Positions 1-10,734 of a DNA stretch of 64,000 nucleotides are shown one piece after another. The stretch comes from Rhizomys pruinosus (lineage: Eukaryota > Chordata > Mammalia > Rodentia > Spalacidae), in contig VZQC01009966.1 of the NCBI GenBank assembly GCA_009823505.1, positions 518,476 through 582,475 on the forward strand, given 5' to 3'. The first letter of the stretch is position 1; each line of letters opens with the position of its first letter. The translations under genes and the position numbers were made by a program. The notes beneath the pieces were generated by a model that did no database searches, was not told the DNA's origin, and was given only the letters and a program-made list of their open reading frames with translations.

Positions 1-1009
1 TCTTCGTGTCCCAGTATGTGGTCGATTTTGGAGAATGCCCCATGGGTGCTGAGAAAGTTTATTTTCTGGTATTGGGTGATGGAATATTCGGTAGATTTTG
101 TGAGGTCCTTTGGTTGGTTATCTATCCATTCAGTTCAGATGTCCTGTTTATTCTTTTCCTGTTGACCTGTCCAAAGGTTTCAGTAGAGGTTGAAGTCCCT
201 TACTATGAGTGTACTGGGGTTAATCTCGTGCCTTGTGGTCCTGAGAATGTCTTTATAAAGTTTGGTGACCAGAGTTTGGTGCCATATATGTGCATAATTG
301 TGAAATCTTCTTGGTGATTTGTTCCTTTGATAAAAATGTAATGCCTTTGTCTCTTTTGATTCTTTTTACTTGAAGTCTGTTTTGTCTTATATTAAAATAG
401 CAACACCTGCTTCTTTTGGTACCATGCTTGAAATATTTTTTCCATCCTCAGTTTAACGTGGTTTCTATCCTTGAAGATTAGATGCTTTCTTGTAGACGCA
501 TATTGGTGGGTTCTGTTTCCTAATGCAATTTCCCAGTCTATGTCTTTTGATAGGGAGTTTAGTCCATTAATATTTAGGGTTAGGATAGATAGTTTGTGTT
601 GCTTCTTTTACCTTATTATCCATTTCTTTGGTTTTAGGTTTTCTACTTCTGCAGTTATGCTTTATTGATTTCTCTTTCTAGGTGCCTGTGGGATAGTTGC
701 TCCTTTCTTCTGTCTTTGAGTTGCTTCAATATTTCTCTGAAGGGTTTTCTTGACATGTATTATTTCATCTTGTTTACGTCATGGATATTTTTTCTCTCTC
801 CTCAACTATAATTAACATTTTTGCTGGGTGTAGTAACCTGGGTTGGTTATCTATCGTCTTTAACACTGGGAATGCTTTGCTCCAGGTTCTTCTTGCTTTC
901 ATCGTTTGCATGAGAAGTCAGTTTTAATTCTGATAGGTTTCCCTTATAGTAACTTGTTTTCTTCTTGTGGCTTTCAGAATTTTGTCTTGTTTTGGGCTAT
1001 GGCATTTTA

Positions 1010-1742
1010 ACTACTATATGCAATGGAGAGTTTCTTTTCTGACCTTGTCTGTCGGAGTTCTATGTGTTTCTTGTATTTGTAATTGGTTTTCTTTTTTTAG
1101 TTTGGGGAAATTTTCATCTATTATTATGTTGAAGATCTGATCAATACCATTCTCTTGGGATTTTTCTCCTTCCTCTATTCCTATGATGCAGAGGTTTGAT
1201 CTTTTCACTAGTGTCCCACAGTTCCTTGGTTGTTCCACTTTTGGTATTTTTAAATTTTTCATAATCTTTACTTGAAGTTTTTAGTTGTTCTGTGTTATCT
1301 TCCAGGTCTGATATTCTTTGTTCTGCTTCCTCCATTCTGTTTCTGAGGCTTTTTCCATTCCTTTCCTCTTGATTGGATGAGTGTTTAATTTCCTTTTTCA
1401 TTTCCTCTTCTGATTTCTTTAGTATTTCTACTTCCTTTTGGAGCTTCTCAATCTCTTCTTGTAGCTCTTTGTTTCACTGGTTGGTTTCCTTATCTTTATC
1501 AACATGGGATCTTTTCAGTGTTTCCACTTTCTTCTGTAGTTTGTCATTCTCTCTAGGTCCTTCTTGAGTTTTTCATTCTCTTTTCTTAATTCTTTGATTT
1601 GCTCTTTATAGTCTTGGACTTCTTTAAGTATGTTCACAATTGTATTTCTAATATCTGTGTCCTGGGCCATCCCCAGGGGGATCCGGCTGTAGGAATCTTC
1701 CACAGGGTTGGTAGAGCTTGGTGTAGAATGCACCTTTCCCAT
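1010..1742 (-). pseudogene. L1 ORF1p remnant (RNA-binding chaperone), broken
   Basis: ORF1p is the trimeric RNA-binding protein that packages L1 RNA. The minus-strand frame starting at 1,742 opens MGKVHSTPSSTNPVEDSYS and passes into a charged coiled coil rich in Glu and Lys (DYKEQIKELRKENEKLKKDLE). It then breaks, and coding resumes in other frames down to about 1,014. The same N-terminus recurs in the sense copy at 11,718 and following. Confidence 0.8.
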
Positions 1743-1744
1743 GT

Positions 1745-2450
1745 TGTCTCTTCTTCATGTCCCTGGCATGTGGGTTTCTCTTTGCCTGTGTTCCAATGTG
1801 AATCCCAAATGCCTCTTCACTGTGTTGAAGGCTTGCTTTGCTTGCGTCTTTCAGATGCCTTCATTGTTTGTTCAATTGATTTGTTTTTCTCCTTTTCTCC
1901 TTGCTTATGGAGTATTGACTTGTCTAAGCTGTAGGATTTCTATTGGAAGTCTAACTCACTCTTCTCTTTCTGTTCTGAAGTTTCTCCAAAGAATCCACTT
2001 GGACACTCCTTTGGCAATCCCAGTTTGTGGGGGTGGGGGTGGGGGTGGGGTGAAGCCTGTTTAGCCCGCACAGGTATGTGTGCTTCAGGTGGTCTTGGGA
2101 AATCCCTGATCTCAAGACTCACACAAACCCACCTTTATACCAGCTGGGAGGACAACTCTGCCCCCACAGCCACACAAGCCTATGGAGCTAAAGACAATTA
2201 AATCAAATCAAACAATCTGCCTGGCTGAGCACCCAGCTCCTACCTGTGCTTCAGGTGGTCTTGGGAAATCCCCCAGCAATAGAATCTTACCATCAAGTTC
2301 TGGTGGGGAACTAAGTGTGATGGCAATAGCCAGGATGGTTTGAGGGTCTGTGGGACCTCTCTGATCAACAACTCCAAAAGATAGAGTCCATTCCTGATAT
2401 CTGTTCATTTGCTAGCCTGTGTTGTCTGTCAGGGCCATTGAATCCCGGTT
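1745..2450 (-). promoter_or_regulatory. L1 5' UTR with a repeated block
   Basis: This segment precedes ORF1 on the minus strand and should hold the L1 internal promoter. A block containing GCTTCAGGTGGTCTTGGGAA occurs twice, at about 2,081 and 2,249 (period about 168 bp), suggesting degenerate monomers. A run of four G5T-type tracts lies at 2,028-2,050. Confidence 0.6.
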
Positions 2451-2459
2451 ACATCCTAA

Positions 2460-3110
2460 CTACATTTTATGTTGTGTGTGTATATATTGAAATAATCTTC
2501 TGTAGTAGGCTTCCATGAGTCTTTCAAAAAGCCTTTATTGTTAGTTGTCCCTCCTTCTACCCCTCTTCTGCCCTCCCTTCCCATTCCCCACTCCATCAAA
2601 TCCATCCTATCCATTGTACCCTTTTACCATTTACAAAATTGTATTCTATCTCCTGCTATTCTTTAAGGCAAGTTCTCTCAGTTAAACCCAGAGCTCTCCA
2701 ATAAGTCCAGTCCAGCTAGGTAGCTTGCTCTAAGGATGCACTGTCTCGGTCTTCTACCCTGGAATTACGCTGGCCTCTACCATGCTGACCCATTTGCTAG
2801 GTGCAAGAGATACAAACCCTGGCCCTCACACTTGCTGCTTATACAGTGATCACTTTAGCCAGTGAGCCATCTCCCTATCCCTAAAAATGCATTTGCCCAA
2901 GTAAAGGCATGTACACTGACTTAAAATAGCCTCCAAATGCAAACCATTATTATAACTCATGGAAAGGCTCCTGTTGGTCACCCCAAATCTTTACTCCACT
3001 TGTTCTTGCTTCACTTGAGAAGAGACTCTGGTTCTAAGGCAAAGGAATGAAAAGAGATGGTGTAGTATATGCTAGCTTTGATTGCTTCATTAATGTAATT
3101 GTTTTCTGGT
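2460..3110. other. Diverged repeat-like sequence, family unclear
   Basis: A pyrimidine-rich stretch at 2,520-2,600 resembles an antisense L1 3' end. The end near 2,790-2,880 (GTGCAAGAGATACAAACCCT and AGTGAGCCATCTCCC) resembles the tail of an antisense B4 or related SINE. No coding sequence was recognised. Confidence 0.35.
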
Positions 3111-3121
3111 TGAAATGATTT

Positions 3122-3460
3122 TTTCAAAATGGGACCTCATTAAACTCAAAAGCTTCTGTACATCCAAAGAAACAATCAAGGAAGTGAAGAGAAAACCTGG
3201 AGAGTGGGAGGAAACCTTCACCACTGATACATCTGACAAAGCATTGATTTCCAGAATATATTAACTACTCAAAAGACAAAGAAGAAAGAAAACAAATGAC
3301 CCACTCAAAAGATGGAGCAAAGAGCTGAACAGAGACTTCACAAGTGAGGAATTAGAGATGTCTAGACATCTTAAAAAGGTGTTCAACATAATTAATAAAT
3401 AAGGAAATGCAATTAAACACTGATTAAGATATCATCTCATATTTTACAAGAATGAAGGTC
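3122..3460 (+). mobile_element. L1 ORF2 3' fragment
   Basis: The text from GGGACCTCATTAAACTCAAA to the poly-purine AAAGAAGAAAGAAAACAAAT region matches the C-terminal part of ORF2 in the L1 copies at 16.37 and 44.85 kb. It is truncated at both ends and interrupted by stops. Confidence 0.85.
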
Positions 3461-3461
3461 C

Positions 3462-3624
3462 TTGCCGGGTGTGGTAGTGCATGCCTTCATTCCTAGCACT
3501 TGGGAAGCAGGGCAGAGGCAGGTGTATCTCTGTGAGTACAAGGCCAGCCCAGTTTAGAGTGAGTTCCAGGACAGCTGGGGCTAAGGGAGATCCTGTCTCA
3601 AAAAGACCCCCCCCCAAAAAAAAA
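3462..3624 (+). mobile_element. B1 SINE, sense
   Basis: This is a 7SL-derived SINE starting GCCGGGTGTGGTAGTGCATG, with a C8/A9 tail. It is flanked by an approximate duplication, AAGAATGAAGGTCC before and AAGAATGAAAATCC after. Confidence 0.9.
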
Positions 3625-3667
3625 GAATGAAAATCCAGAGATAATGAGTTTTCTTTTTATTTTTCTT

Positions 3668-3893
3668 TTTGGCTTTTTGAGACAGGGTTTCCCTTTAGTC
3701 CCAGCTGGCCTGGAACTCACTCTGTAGACAAGGCTCCCCTTGAACTCACAGAGATCTACCTGCCTCTGCTTCCCAAGTGCTAGGATTAAAGGTATGTGCC
3801 ACCACACCCAGATTAAAGATGGTTCTTAGCCACCGTGTGGATGCTGGGAATTGAACCCAGGTCATCTGCAAGATCAGCCATCTCTCCAGCCCT
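3668..3893 (-). mobile_element. Chimeric B2-B1 SINE, copy a
   Basis: On the minus strand a B2 (tRNA-derived) head of about 82 bp (3,893-3,812) runs straight into a full B1 (about 3,811-3,668) and then a T-rich tail. The whole unit is flanked by an 18-bp duplication with one mismatch (3,639-3,656 and 3,894-3,911, GAGATAATRAGTTTTCTT), so it inserted as one unit. The same junction recurs at 24.38 and 63.18 kb. Confidence 0.85.
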
Positions 3894-3983
3894 GAGATAA
3901 TAAGTTTTCTTTCAGTAATAAAGGGCAGTTACTAAAGAAACCAATATTCCTACAGATAATATTATAATGGTGGCTATTAATTA

Positions 3984-4255
3984 TGTTAGGTTATAGAGGT
4001 GCAAACCCCCGGATAAAAATCACATGAGAAAAGTCAATCTGGGAACATGGTTTACTTCCATAGGAATTGCCAGAGCGTGCTACCCGTGGGCAAGTGGTGG
4101 AATAGCAACAGGAGCAGGTTGGTGACTGGGGCCCACCCATTTATAGCCATGGGGTGGGACCTCAGGTACAGGGGAAGAGGTTGGAAGATTGACAGCCTCT
4201 GGAGGAAGTGGACATCTGCGTGTCCCTTGAAAGTCTGGGAAGCCCAGACCTAACA
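3984..4255 (-). mobile_element. Solo LTR, family X, copy 1
   Basis: This 272-bp element has perfect 7-bp terminal inverted repeats (TGTTAGG...CCTAACA), the usual retroviral TG...CA ends. On the minus strand it carries a TATA box (GGCTATAAATGGG). It is about 80-85 percent similar by eye to the element at 48,699-48,982. No internal retroviral sequence adjoins it. A GTGGC occurs on both sides but not exactly at the left end, so the target duplication is uncertain. Confidence 0.75.
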
Positions 4256-4334
4256 GTGGCAACGTATAAAAATCAATTATCTACAAGCACAGGAGGATGA
4301 CCCAAACCAAACAGAAACTGTGAATCTATATGTA

Positions 4335-4375
4335 TTAGCCAAGGTTCTCTAAAGAAACAGAATCAATAGAATGAA

Positions 4376-4423
<48 letters not shown>

Positions 4424-4862
4424 ATCTATATATCCAGATTTATTGATTTGCTCACGAGACAGAAGCTGAGTAGTCCAACAATAGCTGCACCAGACAGGTG
4501 AGGCTGAGAATCCGGGTAGTTACTCAGCCCAGGAGGCTGGATCTCTCAGTAGTCCCAATCTGGTGCTGAAGGCCTGATGGATTCCAGATCTGCCTGTCTT
4601 CAGTCTATGCTGGGATCCAAGAGTTGATCACAGCGGCAAGATGAACTCACCAGGTTGAGAGAAGGCAAGCAACAAGAAGGGACCAGCTCCCTTCTGCCAG
4701 GGCCTTTTTCACCTGCTGCCATCAGAAAGTAACGCCTATGTTTAGGGTGGGTCATCTGGCTTGAGATAACCCAATCCGAAGATATCTTTCTCATATTTGT
4801 TCATCCCAAATCCAGTCAAGTTGACACCCAGGATTCGTAGGATTAACCATCACATTATGTTT
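4335..4862 (-). mobile_element. ERVL/MLT2-like LTR, antisense
   Basis: The left end (TGTATTAGCCAAGGTTCTCT AAAGAAACAGAATC) and the right end (CAAGTTGACACCCAGG...TTAACCATCACA) match the ends of the widespread mammalian MLT2-type LTR read in reverse. The (ATCT)n tract lies within it. The family is assigned from memory of the consensus ends. Confidence 0.6.
4377..4423. repeat. (ATCT)n microsatellite
   Basis: About 11-12 uninterrupted ATCT units lie inside the antisense LTR. Confidence 0.97.
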
Positions 4863-4864
4863 GG

Positions 4865-5555
4865 AAAGATAGTGACTCTTTTGCTTTTAAGGCTTTCGAA
4901 AGTATACATACACACTATCCTCCATTATAGAAACAAGCTGACTGACATTCATATCCGTTCAATGGCTTAAGTACCATAAAGTAGAGTTAGGGTGACCATA
5001 GCCACTAGAAGGCAAGTCTTTCCACAATTCGAGAAGTGACTGAGTAAGAAGTTCTAAATCCTGTACGTAAACTGCCCAAATCTCTGCTTTCTCATACATG
5101 CACATGAAGTTCAAATATCATGAACTCTAATTAAAAATAAAATGACTAGACATAAATTTCAGTATGTTCACTGTCATTAACCAAAAGACAATGGAATTTA
5201 ATTCCATCCAAGATAAGTTTTTGCTAAAATAAAAGATATGCAACATAAAGGAAAACAATTCTTTAGATGATTACAGTAGAATCCAGAAAGTCTGTCATTC
5301 ACAATGTCCGGGACTCAATTCACAATTATAAGCATATGAAGATATGGGAAAATACTGCCTACACTTAAGAGAGACAGTGAGGAGGGATGAGTCTGAGCTG
5401 GCAGGTTCTGGCATTAGTCTACAAGAAGTTTAAAGCGGTTATTGAAATTATGATTAAGTATGAGATGGAATATATACAGATAGTCTCTGACTCATGATGG
5501 CTCAGCTTGCTGTTTTTCAACTTTATTTTTTAATTTTTGAAAAGATTTATAATTG
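4865..5555. other. Unique sequence, no feature seen
   Basis: This is AT-rich DNA with stops in all frames. No recognisable repeat or gene was seen. Confidence 0.6.
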
Positions 5556-5558
5556 TAG

Positions 5559-5780
5559 GGGGCTGGAGAAAAGGCTCAGCAGTTGCAAGCATTGGTTGCT
5601 CTTATAGAAGACCCAGGTTTGATTCCCAGCACCCACATAGTGACTAACAACTGTCTGTAACTCCAATTCCAGAGGATTTGACACCCTCTTCTGACCTCTG
5701 CAGGCACTGCATGACACGGGTGCACCTACCTATATGCAGGTATTACTCTCAGATACATAAAATTAATAATTTTAAGTTAT
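5559..5780 (+). mobile_element. B2 SINE, sense
   Basis: It starts GGGGGCTGGAGAAAAGGCTC (tRNA-like box A region) and contains GGTTTGATTCCCAGCACCCA (box B region). It ends in an AT-rich tail. Confidence 0.9.
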
Positions 5781-5794
5781 ATGTATATATTATA

Positions 5795-5854
5795 TGTGTG
5801 TGTCTGTGTGTGTGTGTCTGTGTGTGTGTCTGTGTGTGTGTCTGTGTCTGTGTG
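5795..5854. repeat. (TG)n with TC interruptions
   Basis: TGTGTG runs are interrupted regularly by CTG. The tract is continuous with the antisense SINE to its right and may derive from its A-rich tail. Confidence 0.95.
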
Positions 5855-6010
5855 GGCATGTGCACGTGAGTGCAGGTGCCCTTGGAGGCGAGAGGCGTCA
5901 GATCCCCTGGATTTGACTGTGAGCCACTGGACACGGGTGCCAGAAACTGAACTCAGGTCTTCCGTAAGAGCAGTATGAGCTCTTAGCCACTCAGCCATCT
6001 CTCTAGTTCT
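5855..6010 (-). mobile_element. B3-type SINE, antisense
   Basis: The order GTGCCCTTGGAGGCGAGAGG, GTGAGCCACTGGACACGGGT and CAGCCATCTCTCTAGTTC is the reverse of a B3 (B2-related) SINE. Confidence 0.8.
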
Positions 6011-6014
6011 ATTT

Positions 6015-7005
6015 TTTAAATTTTTTTGATGGCATGAAAGTGATAGACACTTTGAAGAAGTTGTACTTTCATTTGATCTCTCTAGGGCTAGTGACACACT
6101 CTCATGACCCTGGGCAGTGTCACCAAGGGGGAACTCTTATTAGCCACATGATCATGATGGTGAACACTCCAGCTTATGCAGTGCTGCCTAGCAATTGTGT
6201 AAAGTTAAGAGCACTAAATGCAATTTCAACCTGTGTGTTTTCAAGTTATAATGTATTGAGTGTGATAGAAACCAAGGGTAAACTGAAGGAAGGAGCATAC
6301 AGGAAATCTTGGCAGAAAAACAGAAACTACCCAAAACATAAAAAGAACCAATCAAAGTTGTAGAGCTAATAATGTACTAGTTAAAGTGTATCTACAATAG
6401 AGTTAACAAAAGCTTGCTGGTAGAAGAAGGGACTGGGAACTTGAAGGTAGGTCAATATAAATATCCCATCTTGAGTAAAAATAGAAAACATGCAGGAGTT
6501 AGAAACAGATGGATATATGCAATAATAAAACATTTCTACCCCTTTAAAAATAGGAGTATCAAAAGAAAAGAATGAGAATAGATGCATGAAATCCTAAAGA
6601 CAAAATAACCTAAATTTGGAAAAAGTTGTATGTTTACAGATTCAAGAAGCTCAGTAAACCAAGCCAGTGTTAGTGTAGTATAAAAAAACTGTTAAAGACA
6701 ACAAAATCTTGAAAGCAGTCAGAAAAAAATCTGATACAGTAGATCCAGCCCTTAATTTGAAGTGTTGCAACTTTCATAATAATGGAAACAAATACACAGA
6801 TCATTTTTAGGATGCAAAGAAAAGAGTCTATCATCCAGAATTGTATACAGCAACTGAAATATGCTTAAAGTAAGGTGAGAAGACACTTTACACTGAGGAG
6901 AACCAAGAGACTCTGCTGTGAACAGATCTTTACTGAACGGTTAGAGGAGATACCAGGCATAAATGAGAAGCAGTGAAAAGAGACCATTTCTCCTTCTTTT
7001 AAAAA
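6015..7005. other. Unique sequence, no feature seen
   Basis: A 109-codon open stretch at 6,034-6,363 has no recognisable domain, promoter or neighbour, and I treat it as chance. The rest is AT-rich. Confidence 0.5.
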
Positions 7006-7007
7006 TA

Positions 7008-7190
7008 TTTTATTTATTATTTTTATTTTATGTGTATGAGGGTATTCCCTGCATGTATGGAAGTGCACCTGTGTCCTGCATTGCCTGGGTGGGTCAGAAG
7101 GCATTGGATACCCTGGAACTGGAGTTACAGAATGTTGTTAGCTGTCATGTGGGTGCTGGGAATTGATCCCTGGTCCTCTGCAAGAGCTCC
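7008..7190 (-). mobile_element. B2 SINE, antisense, 5'-truncated
   Basis: T-rich tail followed by the reversed B2 body (CTGGAACTGGAGTTACAGAA, CATGTGGGTGCTGGGAATTG). It lacks the last part of the B2 head. Confidence 0.85.
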
Positions 7191-7221
7191 CTTTTTTCTT
7201 CCTCCATCTCTTTCTCCTCCT

Positions 7222-7375
7222 CAAGTCCTGGTGTGGTGGTACATGCCTTTAATCCTAGCACTCAAGAAACAGAGACAGGTAGATCTTTGTGAGATTGAGA
7301 CTAGCTTGATCTACAGAGTGAGTTCCAGGACAGCTTGGGGCTTACAGGGAGACCCTGTATCAGAGCACAGTAGTA
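7222..7375 (+). mobile_element. B1 SINE, sense, diverged
   Basis: CTGGTGTGGTGGTACATGCC through GGAGACCCTGTATCAGAGCA, followed by an A/C-rich tail. Confidence 0.85.
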
Positions 7376-7379
7376 AACC

Positions 7380-7800
7380 AAACCAACCAAGCAAACCAAC
7401 AAAAATATTATTTAAGGAAAATTATAAAGTTTTGTTACAGGATTTATAAATTGAAATTCATACAAAAAGTATAACCTAAAGAAACACTGAGCTGGCAAAT
7501 GGATGTAGATGAAGCAAGGGTCTTATGTTTTACAGGAATCGTATATTTACCCTGAGCAGACTGTGCAAACGTAAGGATACACACTCATTAGAGAACCTGT
7601 CACTAACAGGGAACATAAAATGGAATCATAAGATATATTTAAAAGATAGTGGCACTAGAACGTGTTGCATGACAGATTTTTTTCCTGAGGAGACACAACA
7701 CACATGTCTATTTATCCCCAAAAGGGAGTCCAAGCCAGACCTAGGTAACCACTGCATCAGAGTCCAAATTTAGAGCAAATGAGTGTTTGCTGGGCCAATT
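7380..7800. other. Unique sequence, no feature seen
   Basis: An 82-codon open stretch at 7,525-7,773 is not recognised and is probably chance. Confidence 0.5.
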
Positions 7801-8040
7801 AGTTAGGAGCATGGGGGAATAGTTAGGAGCGTGGGGAATAGTTAGGAGTGTGGGGAATAGTTAGGAGTGTGGGGGAATAGTTAGGAGCATGGGGAATAGT
7901 TAGGAGTGTGGGGAATAGTTAGGAGTGTGGGGGAATAGTTAGGAGTGTGGGGGAATAGTTAGGAGCGTGGGGAATAGTTAGGAGTGTGGGGGAATAGTTA
8001 GGAGTGTGGGGGAATAGTTAGGAGTGTGGGGGAATAGTTA
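7801..8040. repeat. 20-bp minisatellite, 12 units
   Basis: Twelve complete 19-20-bp units of the form AGTTAGGAGYRTGGGG(G)AAT end exactly at 8,035, followed by a partial AGTTA. Variants differ at two positions (CA/CG/TG) and in G4 versus G5 run length. Confidence 0.98.
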
Positions 8041-8584
8041 AAGCAGCAGGAACTACAGGACCCTACCCCAGCCCAGACCACACAGTGACTGAAGCTCACC
8101 CCAGCACAGGGCCAACACAGGGAAGCTGTAACCTGGGAGCTTAGTGCACAGTTTCCCAGTGGCTCAACAGGTCTGACAGCTCTGCTCTGGGAAGTTCAGC
8201 TGGTCAGTCTCTTCTATCAGCAGCTGTTCCCTAGAAAACCCAGGAGGGAAGTAGGGGGGTGGGGTAGGGTTGGGTAGGCATGAGAATCTTTCAAGTTTCC
8301 ACATTCCAGATATGTGAAGCTTGTCTACATCCTAAGTCTCTTGAGCCTCCTTTTTTCCCTGGAAGGAAGGTTTGAATTAGGATGAACTGCTATACAACAG
8401 GACTAAAGTCAGAGAACAAACAGAAAATTAAATAAGTCTTAAATCTAACCAGTCCACAATTATATTGGATGTAAGCATGCTAAATGTTTTAATTAAAAAG
8501 CAAGGGAAGAGGGGCAGGGAGACTGTCCGGTGGCACCCTCCAAAAGCCCAACAACTAGAGCTGCAAAGTGCCAGGATACACCTG

Positions 8585-8585
<1 letters not shown>
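8041..8585. other. Unique sequence
   Basis: No gene or known repeat was recognised. A G-rich run lies near 8,250-8,275. Confidence 0.5.

Positions 8586-8586
<1 letters not shown>

Positions 8587-8617
<31 letters not shown>
8587..8617. repeat. (CA)n microsatellite
   Basis: Pure CA dinucleotides for about 31 bp. Confidence 0.97.
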
Positions 8618-8619
<2 letters not shown>

Positions 8620-8714
8620 CACACCACAGAGACACGAACACACAAACTTACTGACACACAGGCACCCTAGCCCTTGACACAGACATACACACAAATAGAT
8701 AAATGATTGTCATT

Positions 8715-8815
8715 TTTTAAGTTTTTCTGACAGGGTCTCCCTCATCCTAACTGGCCTAGAAGTCACTATGTAGATCAGGCTGGCCTCAGTCTCAAAGATC
8801 TGCTACCACACCTGG
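8715..8815 (-). mobile_element. B1 SINE, antisense, degenerate
   Basis: CTGACAGGGTCTCCCTCATC and GATCAGGCTGGCCTCAGTCT are reversed B1 text. About 35 bp near the head are missing. Confidence 0.7.
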
Positions 8816-8833
8816 AGTTAGATGTCTTTTTTT

Positions 8834-8968
8834 CCGAGACAGGGTCTCCCTATAGCCCCAGATGTCCTGGAACTCACTCTGTAGACCCGCCATGTGGGTG
8901 CTGGGAATCAGTTGGTCCCCTGCAAGAGCAGTCGGTGGTCTTAATTGCTGAGCCATCTCTCCAGCCCT
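8834..8968 (-). mobile_element. Chimeric B1/B2 SINE with internal deletion, copy d
   Basis: Reversed B1 tail half (8,834-8,886) is joined to reversed B2 head (8,887-8,968). The B1 head seen in the other three copies is missing, consistent with a later internal deletion. TAGATGTC and TACATGTC flank it as a weak target duplication. Confidence 0.6.
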
Positions 8969-9085
8969 ACATGTCATTTTTTTAAGAAGCCAAGGAAGGA
9001 GAGCACAATTTAATCAAAGTACTAATTGGAAATCAGAGATTTAAGATAATGGCTTTGGTTCTAATTATAATTTTATTTTTTGAAT

Positions 9086-9290
9086 TGGGGGTTGGAGAGA
9101 AGGCTCAATGGTTAAGAGCACTGACTGTTCTTGTCAAGGACCCAGGTTTGAATCCCAGCACCCACATGACAGCTAACATTCCAGTTCCAGGGAACCTGAT
9201 GCCTCTTCTGACCTCCAAGGACATTGAATGGGTGCACTTATACACATGTAGGCAACACATGCATACACATAAAAATAATAAATGAAAAAA
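9086..9290 (+). mobile_element. B2 SINE, sense
   Basis: GGGGGTTGGAGAGAAGGCTC through AACACATGCATACACATAAA. TTGAATT occurs at both ends as a short target duplication. Confidence 0.9.
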
Positions 9291-9457
9291 ACTTGAATTT
9301 TAAACTTCTCATCTGTGGAATTCTGTCAGTGCTCAGGCTTCAGAATGGTTTGAATGTAGCCTTGTCTTGTAGCAGTATTATAAAATCTCTGGAAAATATT
9401 ATTCAATTCAAATTTGGAGAAGCAGGTCTGAGAGTTTCATTTATAAAAAGTGCTCTA

Positions 9458-9612
9458 GCCAGGTGTGGGGTTGCACGTCTTTAATCCTAGCACTTGGGAG
9501 GCAGAGGCAGGTGGATCTTTGTGAGTTCAAGGCCAGCCTGGTGGACAGAGTGAGTTCCAAGACAGCTGGGGCTACAGGGAGACCCTGTCTCGAAAAGACC
9601 AAAAAGAAATAA
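9458..9612 (+). mobile_element. B1 SINE, sense
   Basis: AGCCAGGTGTGGGGTTGCAC through CCCTGTCTCGAAAAGACC and an A-rich tail. TGCTCT borders both ends. It lies at the 5' edge of the L1 3' segment that follows. Confidence 0.93.
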
Positions 9613-9617
9613 TTGCT

Positions 9618-10352
9618 CTGAAGTGCAGCTAACCTGTGGCTGCCACTGCTTTTGCCATCCTTCGAAGACATGAGACACAGCTTTTCAACCTTCCAATATG
9701 GACTGAAGACTCATGTCCCTCCAAGAATCCTCCAAACCTTCAGTGCCAGATGGCGACTGCTGAGACATCCAGCCTGTGGACTGATCTACTACTGGGGTTT
9801 CAGCCTCTTCAGAGTATAGACTGCCATTGTTGGACTACCCAGGCTGTATCACCGAGACTAATACAGGAGGATTAACACAGGACTTGGTGCTTAGTGGACC
9901 TCATTTGGTGACCATGGGAAGGGAAAACCCCAGTGTGGAGCACAAGGGCAGGACTGATGGTTGTTTGGGCTTGCCAAGGAGGAGCCTTCAAACATGACAT
10001 CTTTCAGCCTAATTTTTAAAAAAATCATAAGCTGCAGATGCTAAAAGATATATGTGACATGCATATATGCATATTTTGGAGTGATGCAAATTGGAAGGAA
10101 CAAGAACAAGAACAACAACAACAAAAAGACTGGGTCAAAGAATTGACTGAAATGGTGAATTTCTGCTTAAAACAGTAAACGTCTGCATTGAAAATTGTAA
10201 GAGACTGAGAAAAAGATGAACAACATGTTCGGCAGAATGCGTGAGCTCTGGTGGGGCGGGGGTCAGGGAAGGGGGAAATGGGTCTAGATTTGACTGGAAA
10301 TTTTGTATGAAATGCACAAAGCTTCAATAAAAATTGACTTTGAAAAAAAAAG
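9618..10352 (+). mobile_element. L1 3' end (3' UTR), 5'-truncated insertion
   Basis: The part from GGAGTGATGCAAATTGG onward parallels the 3' UTR of the L1 at 45.67-45.85 kb, including the A/C-rich run, the TGAGCTCTGGTGGGGCGGGG block and GGGTCTAGATTTGA. It ends with AATAAAAATTGACTTTG and a poly(A). An AAAAAGTGCTCT copy before the neighbouring B1 (9,446-9,457) and after the poly(A) (about 10,345-10,357) is the target duplication. Confidence 0.8.
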
Positions 10353-10359
10353 TGCTCTG

Positions 10360-10730
10360 GGGTCTTTATGCAGATTGAGCTGTCTTCTCAGTGTTCAGCT
10401 TTGCAGATGATTTAATTTGCTCTCTGATCTGTGTATAAATACCTCAGAGTGTCACTCATGTAGTCCAAGGTCAAAAAGCCAGCCTCTCTATAGTTTTCTA
10501 GATCAAGAAGAACAATTCCTGCATCCTATTACAGTGCTATATCTTTTCCATTCCCTCCAACAGCCTTCCATCTACCAAGACTTCAAGCCCTGCCAGTCTT
10601 TTGTTTCCCAGAAAGTCAGCCCAGTACCTGGCATGTGGAGTATACTCAGTAGACATTCAGTAGCTATCACATGATCCTTAGGCTGAGATTTAATTTACAA
10701 CCATCTGTAGTGTACATTTACCTATATTTG
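10360..10730. other. Unique sequence, no feature seen
   Basis: No coding or repeat signal was recognised. Confidence 0.5.
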
Positions 10731-10734
10731 TTGA

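Larger units (their letters stand above)
1..2450 (-). mobile_element. L1 retrotransposon, antisense, 5' half (runs off left edge)
   Basis: Read on the minus strand this is a rodent L1: 5' UTR (about 2,450-1,745), ORF1 (about 1,742-1,010), then ORF2 endonuclease sequence from about 620 to the window edge. The ORF2 start is recognised by the reverse complement of the LNINGLNS / KRHR region near 540-600. Both ORFs carry stops and indels, so the copy is dead. Its ORF1 coiled coil has a single copy of the 33-bp unit that is repeated five times in the sense L1 at 11.3 kb. Confidence 0.9.

Noticed and set aside
5678..6097. Cys/Val- and Thr/His-rich frames
   Set aside because: They are translations of the (TG)n tract and flanking SINEs.
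7801..8040. CRISPR-like regularly spaced repeats
   Set aside because: Units are directly adjacent with no unique spacers, and the DNA is mammalian; this is a minisatellite.
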